This document shows positions 48,948 to 61,221 of a DNA stretch of 64,000 nucleotides, piece by piece (the stretch's first letter is position 1; each line of letters starts with the position of its first letter). The notes under the pieces are model-generated. The model worked only from the letters and a program-made list of their open reading frames with translations, did no database searches and had not been told where the DNA came from. The DNA comes from Sipunculus nudus (taxonomy: Eukaryota > Annelida > Sipuncula > Golfingiida > Sipunculidae). Where the stretch lies: positions 11,371,501 to 11,435,500 of the forward strand of contig CM049308.1 in NCBI GenBank assembly GCA_026874595.1. The letters run 5' to 3'. The position numbers were made by a program, and so were the translations under genes.

Positions 48948-48948
<1 letters not shown>

Positions 48949-48958
48949 GTACGATATA

Positions 48959-50166
48959 CAGTGGAACCCTGTCTTGAGACTACTCCACTATTGCAACCAC
49001 CCCACAATGACCACAACTATAATCTTGGTCCAGAATATATGATACTGGAAACTTAGAATTTCATATATTTCTTCACCACCAAATTAGAACCACTTTGGTT
49101 AGTCCCCAAGGAGCATATGAAGAAATTAATGGTTGCTCTTTAATGTTTGAGATTGAATTCTGCTCTGGATTGGCTGGGTTTCTGCTGTCTGTTTATATCC
49201 TCGATGGTCTCTGTGGCTGTGGTTGCTGTTGCTCTCCTCAGGTCACAGGTATGGGTAAAACGGTGGCAGTCTCTTGCAGCTTCCTGCTTGGCTTGTTTGG
49301 CATCACGTCTATTGGCTCCATCAAAATTCTTATAATTATGCTTAAGGAGCGCACAGAGCTGAAGTCTTGACTACAGGGACCTGTAGCTGCATGGTAAAGC
49401 TTAAAACATCTTTAGTCAGTCAGTCCCCAAGGTGGTTGCAACTGTCGGGTTGCAACTGTATTAAAGATATATATTCAGAAAATGGGTACATGTTCATTCT
49501 TTATATGAAAATAATCATGGCCTATTTAGGATCTCCTTTTGCTCAACAGTATTAACATATTTTTTTAGGCTCAGTTGACTTTTAAAACAGGCCCACACCT
49601 CAATATATAAGCATGATGCACATGATTTAAATTCCTGTTAAATGAGTCTTGGCAAAAGGTTAAGTGCACACACACTTGGCAGAGGATCTGATGGTTTTTG
49701 ATGAGCACATGGATTACCTTTGTGAGTAACAAAAAATCACCTTGGCGATAAGCTTGATTTGTTTATTCTAGTATGATGGGTTGTCATAAGTTCAGTGACT
49801 CACAGTTGGCACACTGGTCTGGATACGTTTAAGGTGGAAGATCAACAGGTGCATCATGGAACTGAGAAATAAGCAAGCTGTATGTAAATAATGTACTGTA
49901 GTTGTCCCTTTGTTAGTGAAATTTTTGATATTTGTGAAAGTGTAAGTTTCACAAAAATGAGACCTTCCTTAATAAGAGACCCCATCTTTGGAGAGAAATA
50001 GAAAAGCAAAAGATTGCTATAATTATAAATACAGAGAAATCTGTGAAATAAGATCACTGGTGTTCCCATGAAACAGGTGAGTTATAAGTTTATAACCAAT
50101 GTGAATGCTTTTGGGTAACTTGAAGATGGTCTTAATAGAGGTAGTCTTATGAGACAGGTTCTATTG
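48959..50166. mobile_element. Possible pogo/Tigger-type element with TA duplication
   Basis: The left end CAGTGGAACCCTGTCTTGAG is preceded by TA. The right end, reverse-complemented, reads CAATAGAACCTGTCTCATAA and is followed by TA. The subterminal words also match ('actacctctattaagacca' against 'actactccactattgcaacca'). A TA duplication and CAGTRGAACC-like ends fit Tc1/mariner-pogo elements. A nearer possible right end (GGTTGCAACTG then TA, 49448-49460) would give a 500-bp element instead. An open minus-strand stretch at about 49140-49370 is rich in Lys/Arg/Gln but is not a recognised transposase. Confidence 0.45.
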
Positions 50167-51090
50167 TAATACTCTTATCTATTTCTATTAAAAATAGTTT
50201 AGAATTTTTCAAATAATCTGCCAATAATGAATAATTACTTTCCACTTTATTTATGTCCTGGTCCAATTGTTATGACTTTTCAAACATATTATTAATGACT
50301 AATTCATATAATTATAATGGATAATCTCCATGTAGTTTACTGTATGGTGAGATAACAAAATTGGAAATTGTACAAAAACACTACAAAATCACAAATCACA
50401 GGATATTAACCCCATGAATACGAAACCACCCACAGTTTGCTGTACATGCTTGGAGAGTGATTAAAGGTTAACATTGATAGGTGCTTGTAGTTGATGTAGG
50501 TTCCTTTGTGTTTGTACATCATCCACAGGAAAAACCCAAAGTGAAATAAGGTAGAGATGTATACCATTATCTATTTAAAAAATTGTTGCGCTTTTTTTCA
50601 ATTGTTTATTGAAATTTTACTTCGAGTGAGTCCTGTACTTAATGGTCAGTCCCTTTAATTTATGTTTGTTTGTAAATCCAAGTAAAAGCACATGTAAACA
50701 ACAGCATGATAAAGTAAGTCGGAAATGTATTTCATTCTGATCAGTTGTAAAGACTTTGTTCTACATTATGTTGAGAGGTTCAAAGGTTAACAAAAATTGA
50801 TTCCTGTAGCTAACTGTAGGTTCCTTTTTTTTCTGTGTGTTATGCAAACTAACACAAGGTAAAAATAAGGTAAGAACACAGTGTTGTTCATTTTGAATAA
50901 ATGTTCACTTAATGGGTTTCAGTGTTATGACACCACAATACAAATGCATGGCATACTTAAAGTTTTCATGGTACTTTTTTAGTACACATACAACAAACAG
51001 TCATGATATACAAAGGAATAGAAGGGTTTAGACCAACAGGAGTGCCATGTAACCTCATTAATAATAACTTTATTATTTATAGGTATTTTC
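50167..51090. other. AT-rich intronic DNA
   Basis: No coding or repeat identity is supported. Confidence 0.5.
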
Positions 51091-51440
51091 CATACAGCAT
51101 CAGAACAGGTACTTCATCTACATTATCATGTAGCATCTTCAGCTACATCAGCTGCCGGAGCAAATAAGAAGTAATCAGAGTAGAAAATCAGCTGTAAAAA
51201 ACTCATGCCAGAAGGTGGCATTGCGCAAGCCTTGGTAACACTCATGGGAGCACGGGATATGTATATAGTTATGTTGATTTGTGTATTAATAAACTGAAGT
51301 ACACAGATAAGTGTTTATTATATTGCGGTGCATAGCTGCGCTTGAGTGAACGAGTCTGTGGGACTGTTAAAGTGGGTTAGGTGGTACTCTCTCGTACAGT
51401 ATGCTAGGTCTGAGCCAAGGAGGTTAGTAGCAGAGTCTGT
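51090..51440 (+). mobile_element. Possible LTR-retrotransposon remnant
   Basis: An AATAAA (near 51288) is followed by a GT/TTATT-rich stretch. Downstream, TAGTAGCAGAG (51425-51435) resembles the initiator-Met tRNA primer-binding site TGGTAGCAGAG. No second LTR, no target duplication and no Gag-Pol frame are visible, so this is a weak call. The 106-codon frame at 51346-51666 has no family match. Confidence 0.25.
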
Positions 51441-52360
51441 GTACCACTGCTACAATACTCCAAGGCCGTCCAATCTCAAGTTCCATTACAGATCATTCCT
51501 ATATCGTCACATTTTTCTCGCCAGCTGCTCTGTCAGTTTGGCTTGTGACAGGGCCAGGTATTTTTGTGTGAGGGTTAACAAGTGGTATCGCATAGTTTTC
51601 TTGTTGAATAAGTCAGGCAGGGTCTGCTTGGGGATCTGGTTTAGAGAAATAACAACTCACGGTTAATTCACCAGTAGGTGGTTTAGATCATGGGTCATTC
51701 AGCCATACTGTGTTGCATACAACCAGAGCTCTGGTACCGGTAATCTGTTTGTAGTTCTGAGTGAGGAAACCAGCCGTAAACTCTCAAATGAAACTGAGGT
51801 GCATAGTGTGCATATCACAGAGTACAACACTGTAAAGTAAGGGCAGTTCAGGGGGGGGGGGTAGGAGGGGGTGAAGGGAAGGTTTAAATGCCATTGTTCT
51901 GTTGCCTGATATTCAGGGCATTGGCAGCATTCCCACAATTTGGCTGGTCAGGATTGTACCTAGGTCAGTCCTGATTTGGTGGTCAAACCCATTACTGACC
52001 TATCTAATTAATCTTGCAGCTTACGAGCTAAATGTGTTGAAAGTTAGCTCATTGAGCCCTCAGAATTTCTGTCAAACTCTGACATATTAGGATCTGCTGA
52101 TTTTTGTTGGTCCAGATTTTATAGGAGCTGATTCACTAAAGTTTGTTCCCAAAATTTGGAAGATCTGTACAGAGAAATCACCTGACTCGAATGCAGGCAG
52201 TAGGACTATGGCATTGGTTGGAGCAATTACCTCAAGCTTCTGTCATTTCCAGCAGCTTTCTTTATTGTTCCCTACAGTACCCTTCTCACTTTATGTAATA
52301 TAGGTTTTGTCCTGAAGAAAGTTGAATAGGAAAGGGATCCATAATTGGCCAGTAGTTGGA
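51441..52360. other. Non-coding DNA with a G11 run
   Basis: G11 at 51851-51861; nothing else is recognised. Confidence 0.45.
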
Positions 52361-52365
52361 TACCT

Positions 52366-53215
52366 AGATCATGGTCAATGACCTTGATCATTCAAGTCTA
52401 TGTGATATTCAACTAGAACAAGGGCAAAGTTGGTCTGTAGATCAGATCTGGTATGTCCCCTGTTAAATGTGGAAGTAGGTTGGAACAAAGGTTCTGAACA
52501 GCTGTATGAAATTTGTGATAGGTGTTTCCAGTGGATTGATAAATGCTGTGAATAATAGGTCAAGGTCATCCATATTTGAACTTGACCTAGCCCCTCATAA
52601 GTTGCAGCGCAGCTGGAAGTTTGGTGACTGTCCCACAAATTCTTGTTGAGTTATTGCATTAACATTGTTTTAGCATTATTGTCTCTGTGACCTTGAAAAA
52701 TGGGCCAAGGTCATCCATATTCAAACTTGACCTAGCCCTACTTAAGGTGTATTATTTTTGCAAGTTTGGTGACTGTCCCTTAAAATTCTTGGTGAGTTAT
52801 TGTGTTAACATCGTTTTAGCTTTATTGTCACTATGACCTTTAAAAGTGCATCAAGGTCATCCATATTCGAATTTGACCTAGCCCTTCATATGCTGTATTA
52901 TTGCTGCAAGTTAGTGACTGTTCCTCAATTTCTTGGTGAGTAATTGTGTTAACATTGTTTTTAGCATTATCATCTCTGTAACCTTGAAAAATATGTCTAG
53001 GTCATCTAAATTCAAATTTGACCTAGCCCCTCCTATGTTGCATTTTTATTGCAAGTTTGTTGACTGTCCCTGAAAATCTGGATGAGTTATGGCATTAACA
53101 ATCTGTGACAGACGGACGGCACGACGGACGGAATGATGGACGGAGGGATGCTCAATATTTCTATGTCCCCGCCAACGGCCCCTTCTGCAACAGTGGGTCA
53201 CAATAAAAAATGTTT
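52366..53215 (-). mobile_element. Tandem-core repeat: ~145-bp units with GACGGACGG tail
   Basis: Four units with the word 'aaggtcatccatat' start near 52562, 52706, 52852 and 52997 (period about 145 bp). Each also contains 'ttgacctagcccc', 'caagtttggtgactgtccc' and 'gtgagttattgtgttaaca'. A (GACGGACG)n tract follows at 53106-53145, then 'tatgtccccgccaacggccc' and 'gtgggtcacaataaa'. The layout (tandem core, ACGG tract, unique 3' end) parallels 31460-32497, although the sequences differ. No protein is encoded. Confidence 0.65.
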
Positions 53216-53809
53216 AACTTTAAAGTAACCTCAATGTTTCAACAGATAAACAATATCTGGATACCTTTTTGCAAAAATAAATCTCCAACATGACTTTGAG
53301 AAGGTGAGTGTTTGTGCCAGATGAATCATGTGTTGGGCATTCTTCCCAAACTTGCCATAATTGACCTCATGCAAACTGTAGGCATTGCATTGAGTAATAC
53401 ATTATGCATACTGACAATGCTGAAATGCTGACAGTCTGAGTGCAAGGTGGTTTTGTGTTACTCAAAGATGTTGGACCTCGTGCCAAAACATTTTCTTTGG
53501 AAGAGAGTAGCGCTTGTGCACCATGTCATGACCTTGGATCTGGGAGTCGTTCCTCACATTTGCCCTCCGTTCAACTGGTGTGTTTATTTTTGTTGACATC
53601 GCCTGGTGAAGGCAGGCAGAAGTCACAGCTCCATGCACCTGTGGGCGGTGTTGTGTTCTGTTACATAGTATTATTGCTCCGGCCTACGCACTCAGGTTGT
53701 CCTCAAAGCCTGGCAGAGTGACAAACCTGTTTGTGTTGTAACAGGGGGAGCAAATCATCTCCATTAAACCTTGGAAGATGTTTCAGTATTGGACAGCAAG
53801 TCATAGTAG
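53216..53809. other. Non-coding DNA
   Basis: A 93-codon frame at 53440-53721 is unrecognised and starts at a non-ATG codon. Nothing else is supported. Confidence 0.4.
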
Positions 53810-53882
53810 TACCTAGCTTGCTGGTTAAGGCATAGGACTTCAAAGATAAAGGGCAATGGTTTTAATCTGCTGGACCCTCAAA
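53810..53882 (+). repeat. Degenerate tRNA-SINE head relic
   Basis: TAGCTTGCTGG (box A with two mismatches), then 'ttaaggcataggacttcaaa' and GGTTTTAATCTG (box B-like), have the order and spacing of a tRNA-derived SINE head. It is related in style to 9460-9530. Confidence 0.4.
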
Positions 53883-54147
53883 TGCAAAATGCACAAAACT
53901 CAATTGAACCTCTCAGATTTGCTCTACTGTCTAGAGACGTGTTCTAAGTACAGGTCCTTGATTGTTCCTTGTCCTGTACATAGAAAACCTAAAAACAGAT
54001 GGCTTTACAAATCGTATAGTTCTCATCTCATATTTGCTTTTTACAAATTATATCATTCTTATTATATGAAAACCTTGGTCCACATTCATTCCAGCTGGCC
54101 CTGGACCCATGCCTTTGGGCGAAGGGCAGGTGGGATGGGTAGCTGTT

Positions 54148-54308
54148 GGGGGGGGGGGGGGGGTGGCGATGATAAATCAGATTAGGATAATTGATGAATT
54201 TTGGGGGGGGGGGGGGTGGCGATGATAAATCAGATTAGGAGAATTGATGAATTTTGGGGGGGGGGGGGGTGGCGATGATAAATCAGATTAGGAGAATTGA
54301 TGAATTTT
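54148..54308. repeat. 53-bp minisatellite with internal G14-G16 runs
   Basis: Three units share 'tggcgatgataaatcagatt' and 'aggagaattgatgaatttt', each led by a G run (54148-54163, 54203-54216, 54256-54269). The spacing of TGGCG is exactly 53 bp. The units are nearly identical apart from G-run length and one base, which points to recent expansion. Confidence 0.9.
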
Positions 54309-57300
54309 AAAAGAAGTTTGGAGGATGCATGAATTTGAAGAATACATTTTGATGATGGGTAGGTTGTATATAGTTATACTTTACATGTATACAGATGACT
54401 ACAGTATATAATACTGTATTACCAGGATAAAGAATTTATAAAATACTGAAAAATATTCAGTATTAAAAAGAAAGAATAATTAGAAAAATGCACGATTATG
54501 TTTTGAATACATGTAAGTTATAAAAATTTGCTTTTGTAACATTTTTGATCAAATAGAAATATACTGACCCATTTGAAGCTTTATTGTAGTGACCATATGA
54601 TTCTTTTACTACGTAACATATTATAATCTAATTAAGAAATAAGACCCAGGGATGCACACATTTCTCATACTGAAGTGTGCTTACATCATTGTTAGGTTTG
54701 TGGTGCCTGGACCTGCATGAAACTTGACCAGTGGTCTATACAATTGTATTACAATTGGTTGTACAGTTCTGAGAGTTGTACTGTTGTTAGGGCATTCCGT
54801 TGATCTCACGAACAGGTGGGACCCCTCATCATATACCTGAGTAAGTGGCGTAGATCAATTGTGGAGGCCATGACAGCAGGCCCTCTACTGCCTAAAACCC
54901 TGCTATCAGACCAACTCCATCTTAATCGGCCTGCAAATTACCAAAGCAAACATATGGCTTGGACAATACCACTCCTCTTGCAAGTGTGTACCTCTTACCT
55001 ATGTAGATCATATGTCCATAAAGCGCCCCAGGGACCCTTCCAAATTAGCATTTGAGCTTTTTGTTCTTGAAGGAGCACCCTTCCACAGTTAGGACTTTCA
55101 AGGGGTGCATTTAAGCAGCAGGGATTTGAAAATTTAGACTGAATCAGGCAGCTGGCTTGGCCAGGGATTAATGGTTTAATGGAGTAAGATGATTTGAAAA
55201 TATGTGCAAATTATAGGGTTAACCAATGGAGACTTTGAGGGCCATACATGTCAGATCTATAATTTAAGATGGGTGATTTGGTAATTGGACTGGTCAGGGT
55301 TATACCTTTATATAGTGTCCAAGGTTTAACATTGAGGCGTCAGTGTTATCTTCTATAATTCATTCTCCCTCGATGATTAGGTAATTAGAAGGGTCAGGTT
55401 TAAGCCATTATACAGTGTGTCACATGCATGATATTAAGGTGTCAGTTATCGGTACCATCTGTCTATAATTCCCTCTCTCTGTATTAAAGTATCAGATTGG
55501 GCTCTCCATTTATGTGCCACATTGAATTTAACCTCAGTATAAGATGAATGTAAACTGGAGCTCTATACGTCAGGTATTTACATTTGAATAAATAGGTGAA
55601 TCAACATACAATAGAAACAACTTTAATAGGTTTTAATTTTATTATTATAATATTGTTGTTACCTGTGTCAAGGAGGTATATGAATGTTCTCTTCAGTGTT
55701 TGATAGTTTATTTGCTTTTGAAAAAAATAAAACGTGTTCTATATCATGTTATATAGCTGAAGGTGTGGACCCTGCTCATTGCCTGTCTGTACCAGTTTAC
55801 CTTAAAACTGCTTCATGGACACCTGAAATTAAAAAGCTCAAATCTAAAACTAATCAGTCCAGTTGACAAATTGTTTGTTCACTGGGATGGTGGATGGGTT
55901 AAAATCTTGGTACAATAAGTTTATTAAGGATATTGTGTTATTTTCTACTTTCTCAATCTTTCCATGAAATTCTCAGTTTAATTGGCAGGGTAAGGTGGTT
56001 TGTGCTTCTCTGAGTGCCCTCTAGGTAGTGATTAAACTAATGATGAAGAGGTAATCCCAACCCAATGAATGTCATTAATCCAAATGAGCAGGTCACATGA
56101 ACAGTTATTAGGCAATGCTCAGAAGGTCAAAGAGTGCACGTGAACAGGTCAAGGTGTACAGGTATTTCATGTAGGGTTTAAGTTGTTAAGAATTTACAGG
56201 TGAATGGGTCAGTATTACGATAACATTACACATGGCTGTATGGCTCTGGCTAGAGTATGGCTGCATCAAAAACCTGCATAGCTGTGCTTGCCAAGTTCAT
56301 GGATTAGTTGAGAGTATGTGTTATAGGAATTAGTCTGAGGGCACCTGAATGGAAATTAGGTTCACAAACAAATTCAGTCACATACGTGTTTATTTTAACA
56401 TAGACACTAAATATCATATTAGTTTATCATTAGTTAATTGATAATGTAGAAGAATCCAAATCTTTTGCTTTGACACCCCATTGATATTCTTTCTACCAAA
56501 TAAAATAGTGTTTCAGTTCAGTCCAAGTAGAATGGTTTATATCCTACTATATTTTGAGGATTTGGACATGGTTGACAAAAAGTGTTACTCCACTCTTAAC
56601 TTTGCTGATACATGTCCAGTTGCCACCAAACTCTCTCTGCAGATAGATTCTCGCCTGGAAGCTGTCCTCAGAGTACTTTCAGGATCCATATTGGTGCCTT
56701 TCTTCAACCCTCAGTGGTTTATATCTCCAAAATTTCTTGAAACAGCTCATGGGGCTGCCATTTTGCATAACCCATTAAACTTGAGTGTGACAGGTTGTAT
56801 GTCGAAATTTGGGTATACAGCTAGAATATAAAAAAACAAAAATAGAAAAATTATTATTTTAAAGTTCAAGAAGAAGCCTCTGTATTATTCCTCACAAAGT
56901 GGAAGCCTCATGAATATGGTAATTTCAATATTTATTATTTAAAATGGGAATTTTTTGTTTGTATCCTAATATTGTTAATAAATATTAAGAGATATTGAAA
57001 AATAACAAGTATAAGGGATACTATTTTCTAAATTTTGTTAAGATTTAACTTTAAATGTCAACCATGCAAGGCAAGGTGCACATAAAACTTAAAAGGTGTT
57101 TGATACTTGAATGCTGCAAAAATTTCCTATTTAACAACAGTATGTATACTGAAATAGACATATATGGTATATCTTTATAGGCCAGTTAGGGAAAGGCAGG
57201 GATTGGATGTCCCAGGGGAAATTGATGACACAGTAGAGAATTTGATTCCCTAGTAACTGCCATATAGGAGCTAATTAGTATTCTATGGAGATCCATTTGG

Positions 57301-57627
57301 GTAAATATTTATTTTGCCTGGAGGTTAATATGGGCATTTGGCTGGCAGGCATATGCCTGGAGAGTGCCCTTGAATTAATTGTTTTCTATGTATTGTATTG
57401 AGCTAATCAAGTGATTGAGCGTTCCATATGTTCTGACCATGTTTTTAGCATTCCTGATTCAAGCTTTACTGTCTATCCATTGTTCTTTTCTGATCAAGAA
57501 CTCAAAAGTGAAATAGTACAGTACTTAATTATAAAAACATTTATTCAAACCAGGAAGTTGCAGTATTGTAATAGCTATAGTGTTTCATATGTGGTTAATG
57601 GGTTTGGGTTACTAATATGTATTTTAT
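54309..57627. other. Probable intronic DNA, no exon recognised
   Basis: Frames at 54816-55055, 55684-55866 and 56481-56831 carry no domain I recognise, and no acceptor-donor pair frames a cysteine-rich segment. 55200-55500 has repeated phrases ('agggttataccttt', 'caggtttaagccatt') suggesting a degenerate duplication. Confidence 0.4.
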
Positions 57628-57924
57628 TTTTATGCCCCCGCCACAAAGTGGCCGGGGCATATAGTTTTTCCCATGTCCGTCCTTCCGTCCTTCCGAAATC
57701 AAACAGTTGTACAGACTTTTTTTCGCAATGCCTGCAGATATTGGCCTGATTTTTGGTGTGTGGGCAGATAATGACCAGTTACAGATCGAATTCGCTTTTC
57801 GTCCCAGTTGACCTACTTTTGACCATACAACACCTCCTGAACTTAAAAATGTTTACAAAATTTAACAAATGTTTCTAATTTGCCCCAGGCAGGGGCATTC
57901 GTGTCGTTCGGACACATCTAGTTT
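57628..57924 (+). repeat. ~300-bp dispersed repeat starting with TATGCCCCCGCCAC hairpin
   Basis: The left end is a hairpin (TATGCCCCCGCCAC, AAAG, TGGCCGGGGCATA; 57631-57662). It is followed by 'gtccgtccttccgtccttcc', an AT-rich body, and a right end 'gcaggggcattcgtgtcg' then 'ttcggacacatctagttt'. I recall this arrangement from mollusc genomes as a dispersed repeat, but I cannot name a family. It encodes no protein. Confidence 0.6.
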
Positions 57925-60900
57925 AATATATATTTATGAAGAAAAGGGAAGCTATTAACCTGTTAATCCAGAGATTGTCTAATGTGTATTACTGAGTAAT
58001 TGTACACATTTATGTGCATTCTGAGTTAGGTTTAGTCCTGTATATACATTGTTTGTATCCTTGTTTGTCTATCCATATAGATCCATATATATCTAGCCAG
58101 AGAGACATTGCATGAATGTGTATGTTTTGTTTATATAAATTTTACTTGCTCCTGAACAGAATATACTTTGTTTTCAACAGCTGTTTTGTGCATTTATGTA
58201 AAGGTAGAGCTGTGGAAAGAGCAAACCCCAGAATGTGTGTATGTGTGTGTGTAGACAAAACTTAGAAAATATTCTTCTCAACTTAATGCTCTGAGATTCC
58301 TTAATAACTAAATAACTAATAACATTGTTGTATGTGTTCATTTCCTTCATGTACTCTTAATTGTCAAAAGAAAATATTCAGTTCTCTGTAAGCCTTTGCA
58401 CTAGGGTATGAATAAAAATTTTTGTTTGTTTGTGTGTTCCTGCGTGTGTAGTGTATGTCTGTAGCAGTTCTTCCCAGGCTATGCTTCTATGCAAACCTGC
58501 TTGTGTCAGTTTTGATAAGCTGTTCAGCACATGATGCAGTTTCAGTACAGAGTGATAGCCTGAGGTCACGTGAGGTCAGGGGGTAGACTAGGCACCCCAC
58601 TTGTGATAAGCCACCCCATCAGGTCATCAGACCCAGGCCAGGTAAGGTAACCTTCCCCGCTAACTTACATGTAGCTGTAATTGGAACAAATTGGAGTGTG
58701 AGCCTCAGGCCCTGGCAGTCCCTGTCTTAGGCTGGCAGCCTGTGACTGGGCTAGGGATCTCTTGTAGATAGATATTCATTACTTTAACAGGAGTAGCAGT
58801 CGCTGTTTGACAGGCCACTGTGAAATATTGCACAAGTTGTTCCAACCCTGGCACCGGTGTTTAAAAACACATTGGTGTAACATGGGAGGGGTGGTATTCC
58901 AGGCAGGATTACCCGAGACTTGCTGACGCTGCACAACTGGGTACTTAATCAAGGCACAGGTGGTTGTAGCAGTACAATGTAACCGCCCTCTCCAGTACTA
59001 CAGTAACCCCTAAGACACTTCTACCAGATACAGAGTATCCCTGATTGTTATCCCCTACCCTTTACCAACAAGGAGGTAAAGTTCTTACCAGTGTTTGTTT
59101 CACATTAAATCTGTTCTTCCTTAAATTATTTCTGTTTTATGACTACATTTGATTTAAGATCAAATAATCAAATAACTTTAAAAGGTTGAAAAAAAAGAAA
59201 TTGCCAAAGGTTACTGTACAGAGAAGATTTATTCCTTTATCACACATAAAGCCTTGGAATAAGTTCAGTATGCATCATTATGAGTGTCTGGGAAAAATTA
59301 AAAATATAATAATAATAATAATGGTAAAAATAATGAAAGCAGGGTATATCAGGAATAATTTAATGTGGGCCCCCCACAATTGCCAGTAATGTTTAAATTC
59401 ATTAGAAATAGCTAACAGTCTCTGGACTATAAAATGTTTGATACAGGAGGATGGATTATTCAAACCTTTAATCCCATTCAGTAGAGCTCTTCAGTGATGC
59501 ATATTAACCATAAAGAATATTCAGATTCAGTCTCAGGACAAGCGACAAAATGGGGTCACACTGTCTTCAATGTAAAAAAAAATCCAGAAAAAAAAAAAAC
59601 TGCTATCAAATCCTCCCTCACTGTTGTGTCAGTTTACTTAAAGCTTCTCTTGCATTAAACATAGGATTAAATCCTGTACGGGTTGTATCCTAAACTACAT
59701 CAATAGTTACGGAAAATAAACATGGAATTATTGTACCAAAGTGTGTACAGGTGAGGGGGGTATTTACCTACAATGTACTCCTCCCAGTCATAACACTTAC
59801 ACGAACACTCAGGTAGAAGAAATATGTTTTTTAATCCATTTGTAAACAGGAGTCAACAAGTATTGTCAGCACTTGGTCTTTGGGGGCAACCACACCTTAC
59901 AGATCATACCTGAAAGGAAGGTATCTTGTTACAGGTGCGGACCAGGTAAACCTCATTAATGCAAATATTTGTCATCATGAGGTAAATCCAAGAGAGCCAT
60001 TTATATGTAGTTATATAAAAAATAAAAGATATACTCATTTTGAATAGGATTGAAGAATGTATTGCGCATGGGAAAATATCCCAAGTACTTTTATATGTGA
60101 TAATGACGCATTATCTACTTTGCCATTCATAGATCTAGAAAACACTGTTAGGTATAAAAAAAAGAGAAAAAAATATAAGGTAATTTTCATACTTCCATCA
60201 AGCCCCACTATAAATTATTCTTTAGCTGTAAGTTCCAGGCATTCTGACAGATCACCTGGTCATTTTCTTTTCATTAACATGAAAAATATGGTATTTTCAC
60301 TGTCTGTAGCATGTTTTCAGTGATCCATCACCAAGGTATGAAATATGTTTGACATTTGAAGGCTAGCAAAACTTTCCGTCGTATGCATGATAAATGATGT
60401 TATTTCTGTTGTGCAGATTATGCTATCCATTTCTTGGGCATTATATTTAAATGGCTGAAAGATTATACTGGTCATTAAAATGACTGATGTCCTCGTTATT
60501 TCTATTAGATGTTTTATGGTAACTATTTCTCTTATTGTTGCCGTTTTTCTCATCGTCTGAATGATGATGAATATAGCCTGTCAGTATTGCTGGTAGTATG
60601 CACTGTTATTGGGCAGAAATGTAACATGTGGGGAGAGACCTTTGATTTCTTTTACAGCATGTTATTGGTAATTAGCCAGCAATCAAATGAGCTGGCTGAC
60701 TGCCCAGAGGACTGGTTGGCTGTGATGTAGCAGTACTGTACTGGTGCTGGATACCTTAATATATCAGAGGGACAGTGGCCAGTGGGCTGTGCTGTGGGGA
60801 TGGATCAGATGCAGCACTGGGTGCACAGTAAGCCCGTGTGTCTTCACAAGTCACAGCTTGTTCCGGTTTCACATATCCCTGACATTCCACGATTCTGTCT

Positions 60901-61221
60901 TACTGTAAACATATACACATCACCAAACATCAGATGGAAGAAAAAAGGAGGCTATATCCCCAGCTTAAAGATACCCTGACAACATGCTCCTTGTCTTTGT
61001 ACATACCATGGGTGGATCAAGGATCTTAGAAAGGTGGGGGGGGGGGGGGAGGCAACATCTGGACACAGGTCTAGTAGACTTGATACATAAATCTCTCATG
61101 CAGTATTAGGAAGAAAATGATGAGAGGCGCAAAGTCTGGTGCATTTTTAGCATATAATACTCTATTTTTTCAGGTCCCAAAAAGATGGGGCCCCCTCATA
61201 ATCCACCTGCATACCTGGATC
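57925..61221. other. Probable intronic DNA
   Basis: Includes the DR4/E-box site at 58563-58578, an (AAT)n stretch at 59309-59322 and a G14 run at 61036-61049. No coding exon, RNA gene or bounded mobile element is recognised. Confidence 0.4.
58563..58578 (+). promoter_or_regulatory. Perfect DR4 nuclear-receptor site overlapping an E-box
   Basis: AGGTCA-CGTG-AGGTCA is a perfect direct repeat with a four-base spacer, the consensus for thyroid-receptor or LXR-type heterodimers with RXR. The spacer also completes a CACGTG E-box (58567-58572). It lies in the probable first intron of the IGFBP-domain gene. Regulatory use is inference. Confidence 0.4.

Noticed and set aside
49095-49370. 91-codon hydrophobic, Cys/Gly-rich frame (+)
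   Set aside because: Lies within the possible pogo-like element and has no domain; all three local frames are partly open because of base composition.
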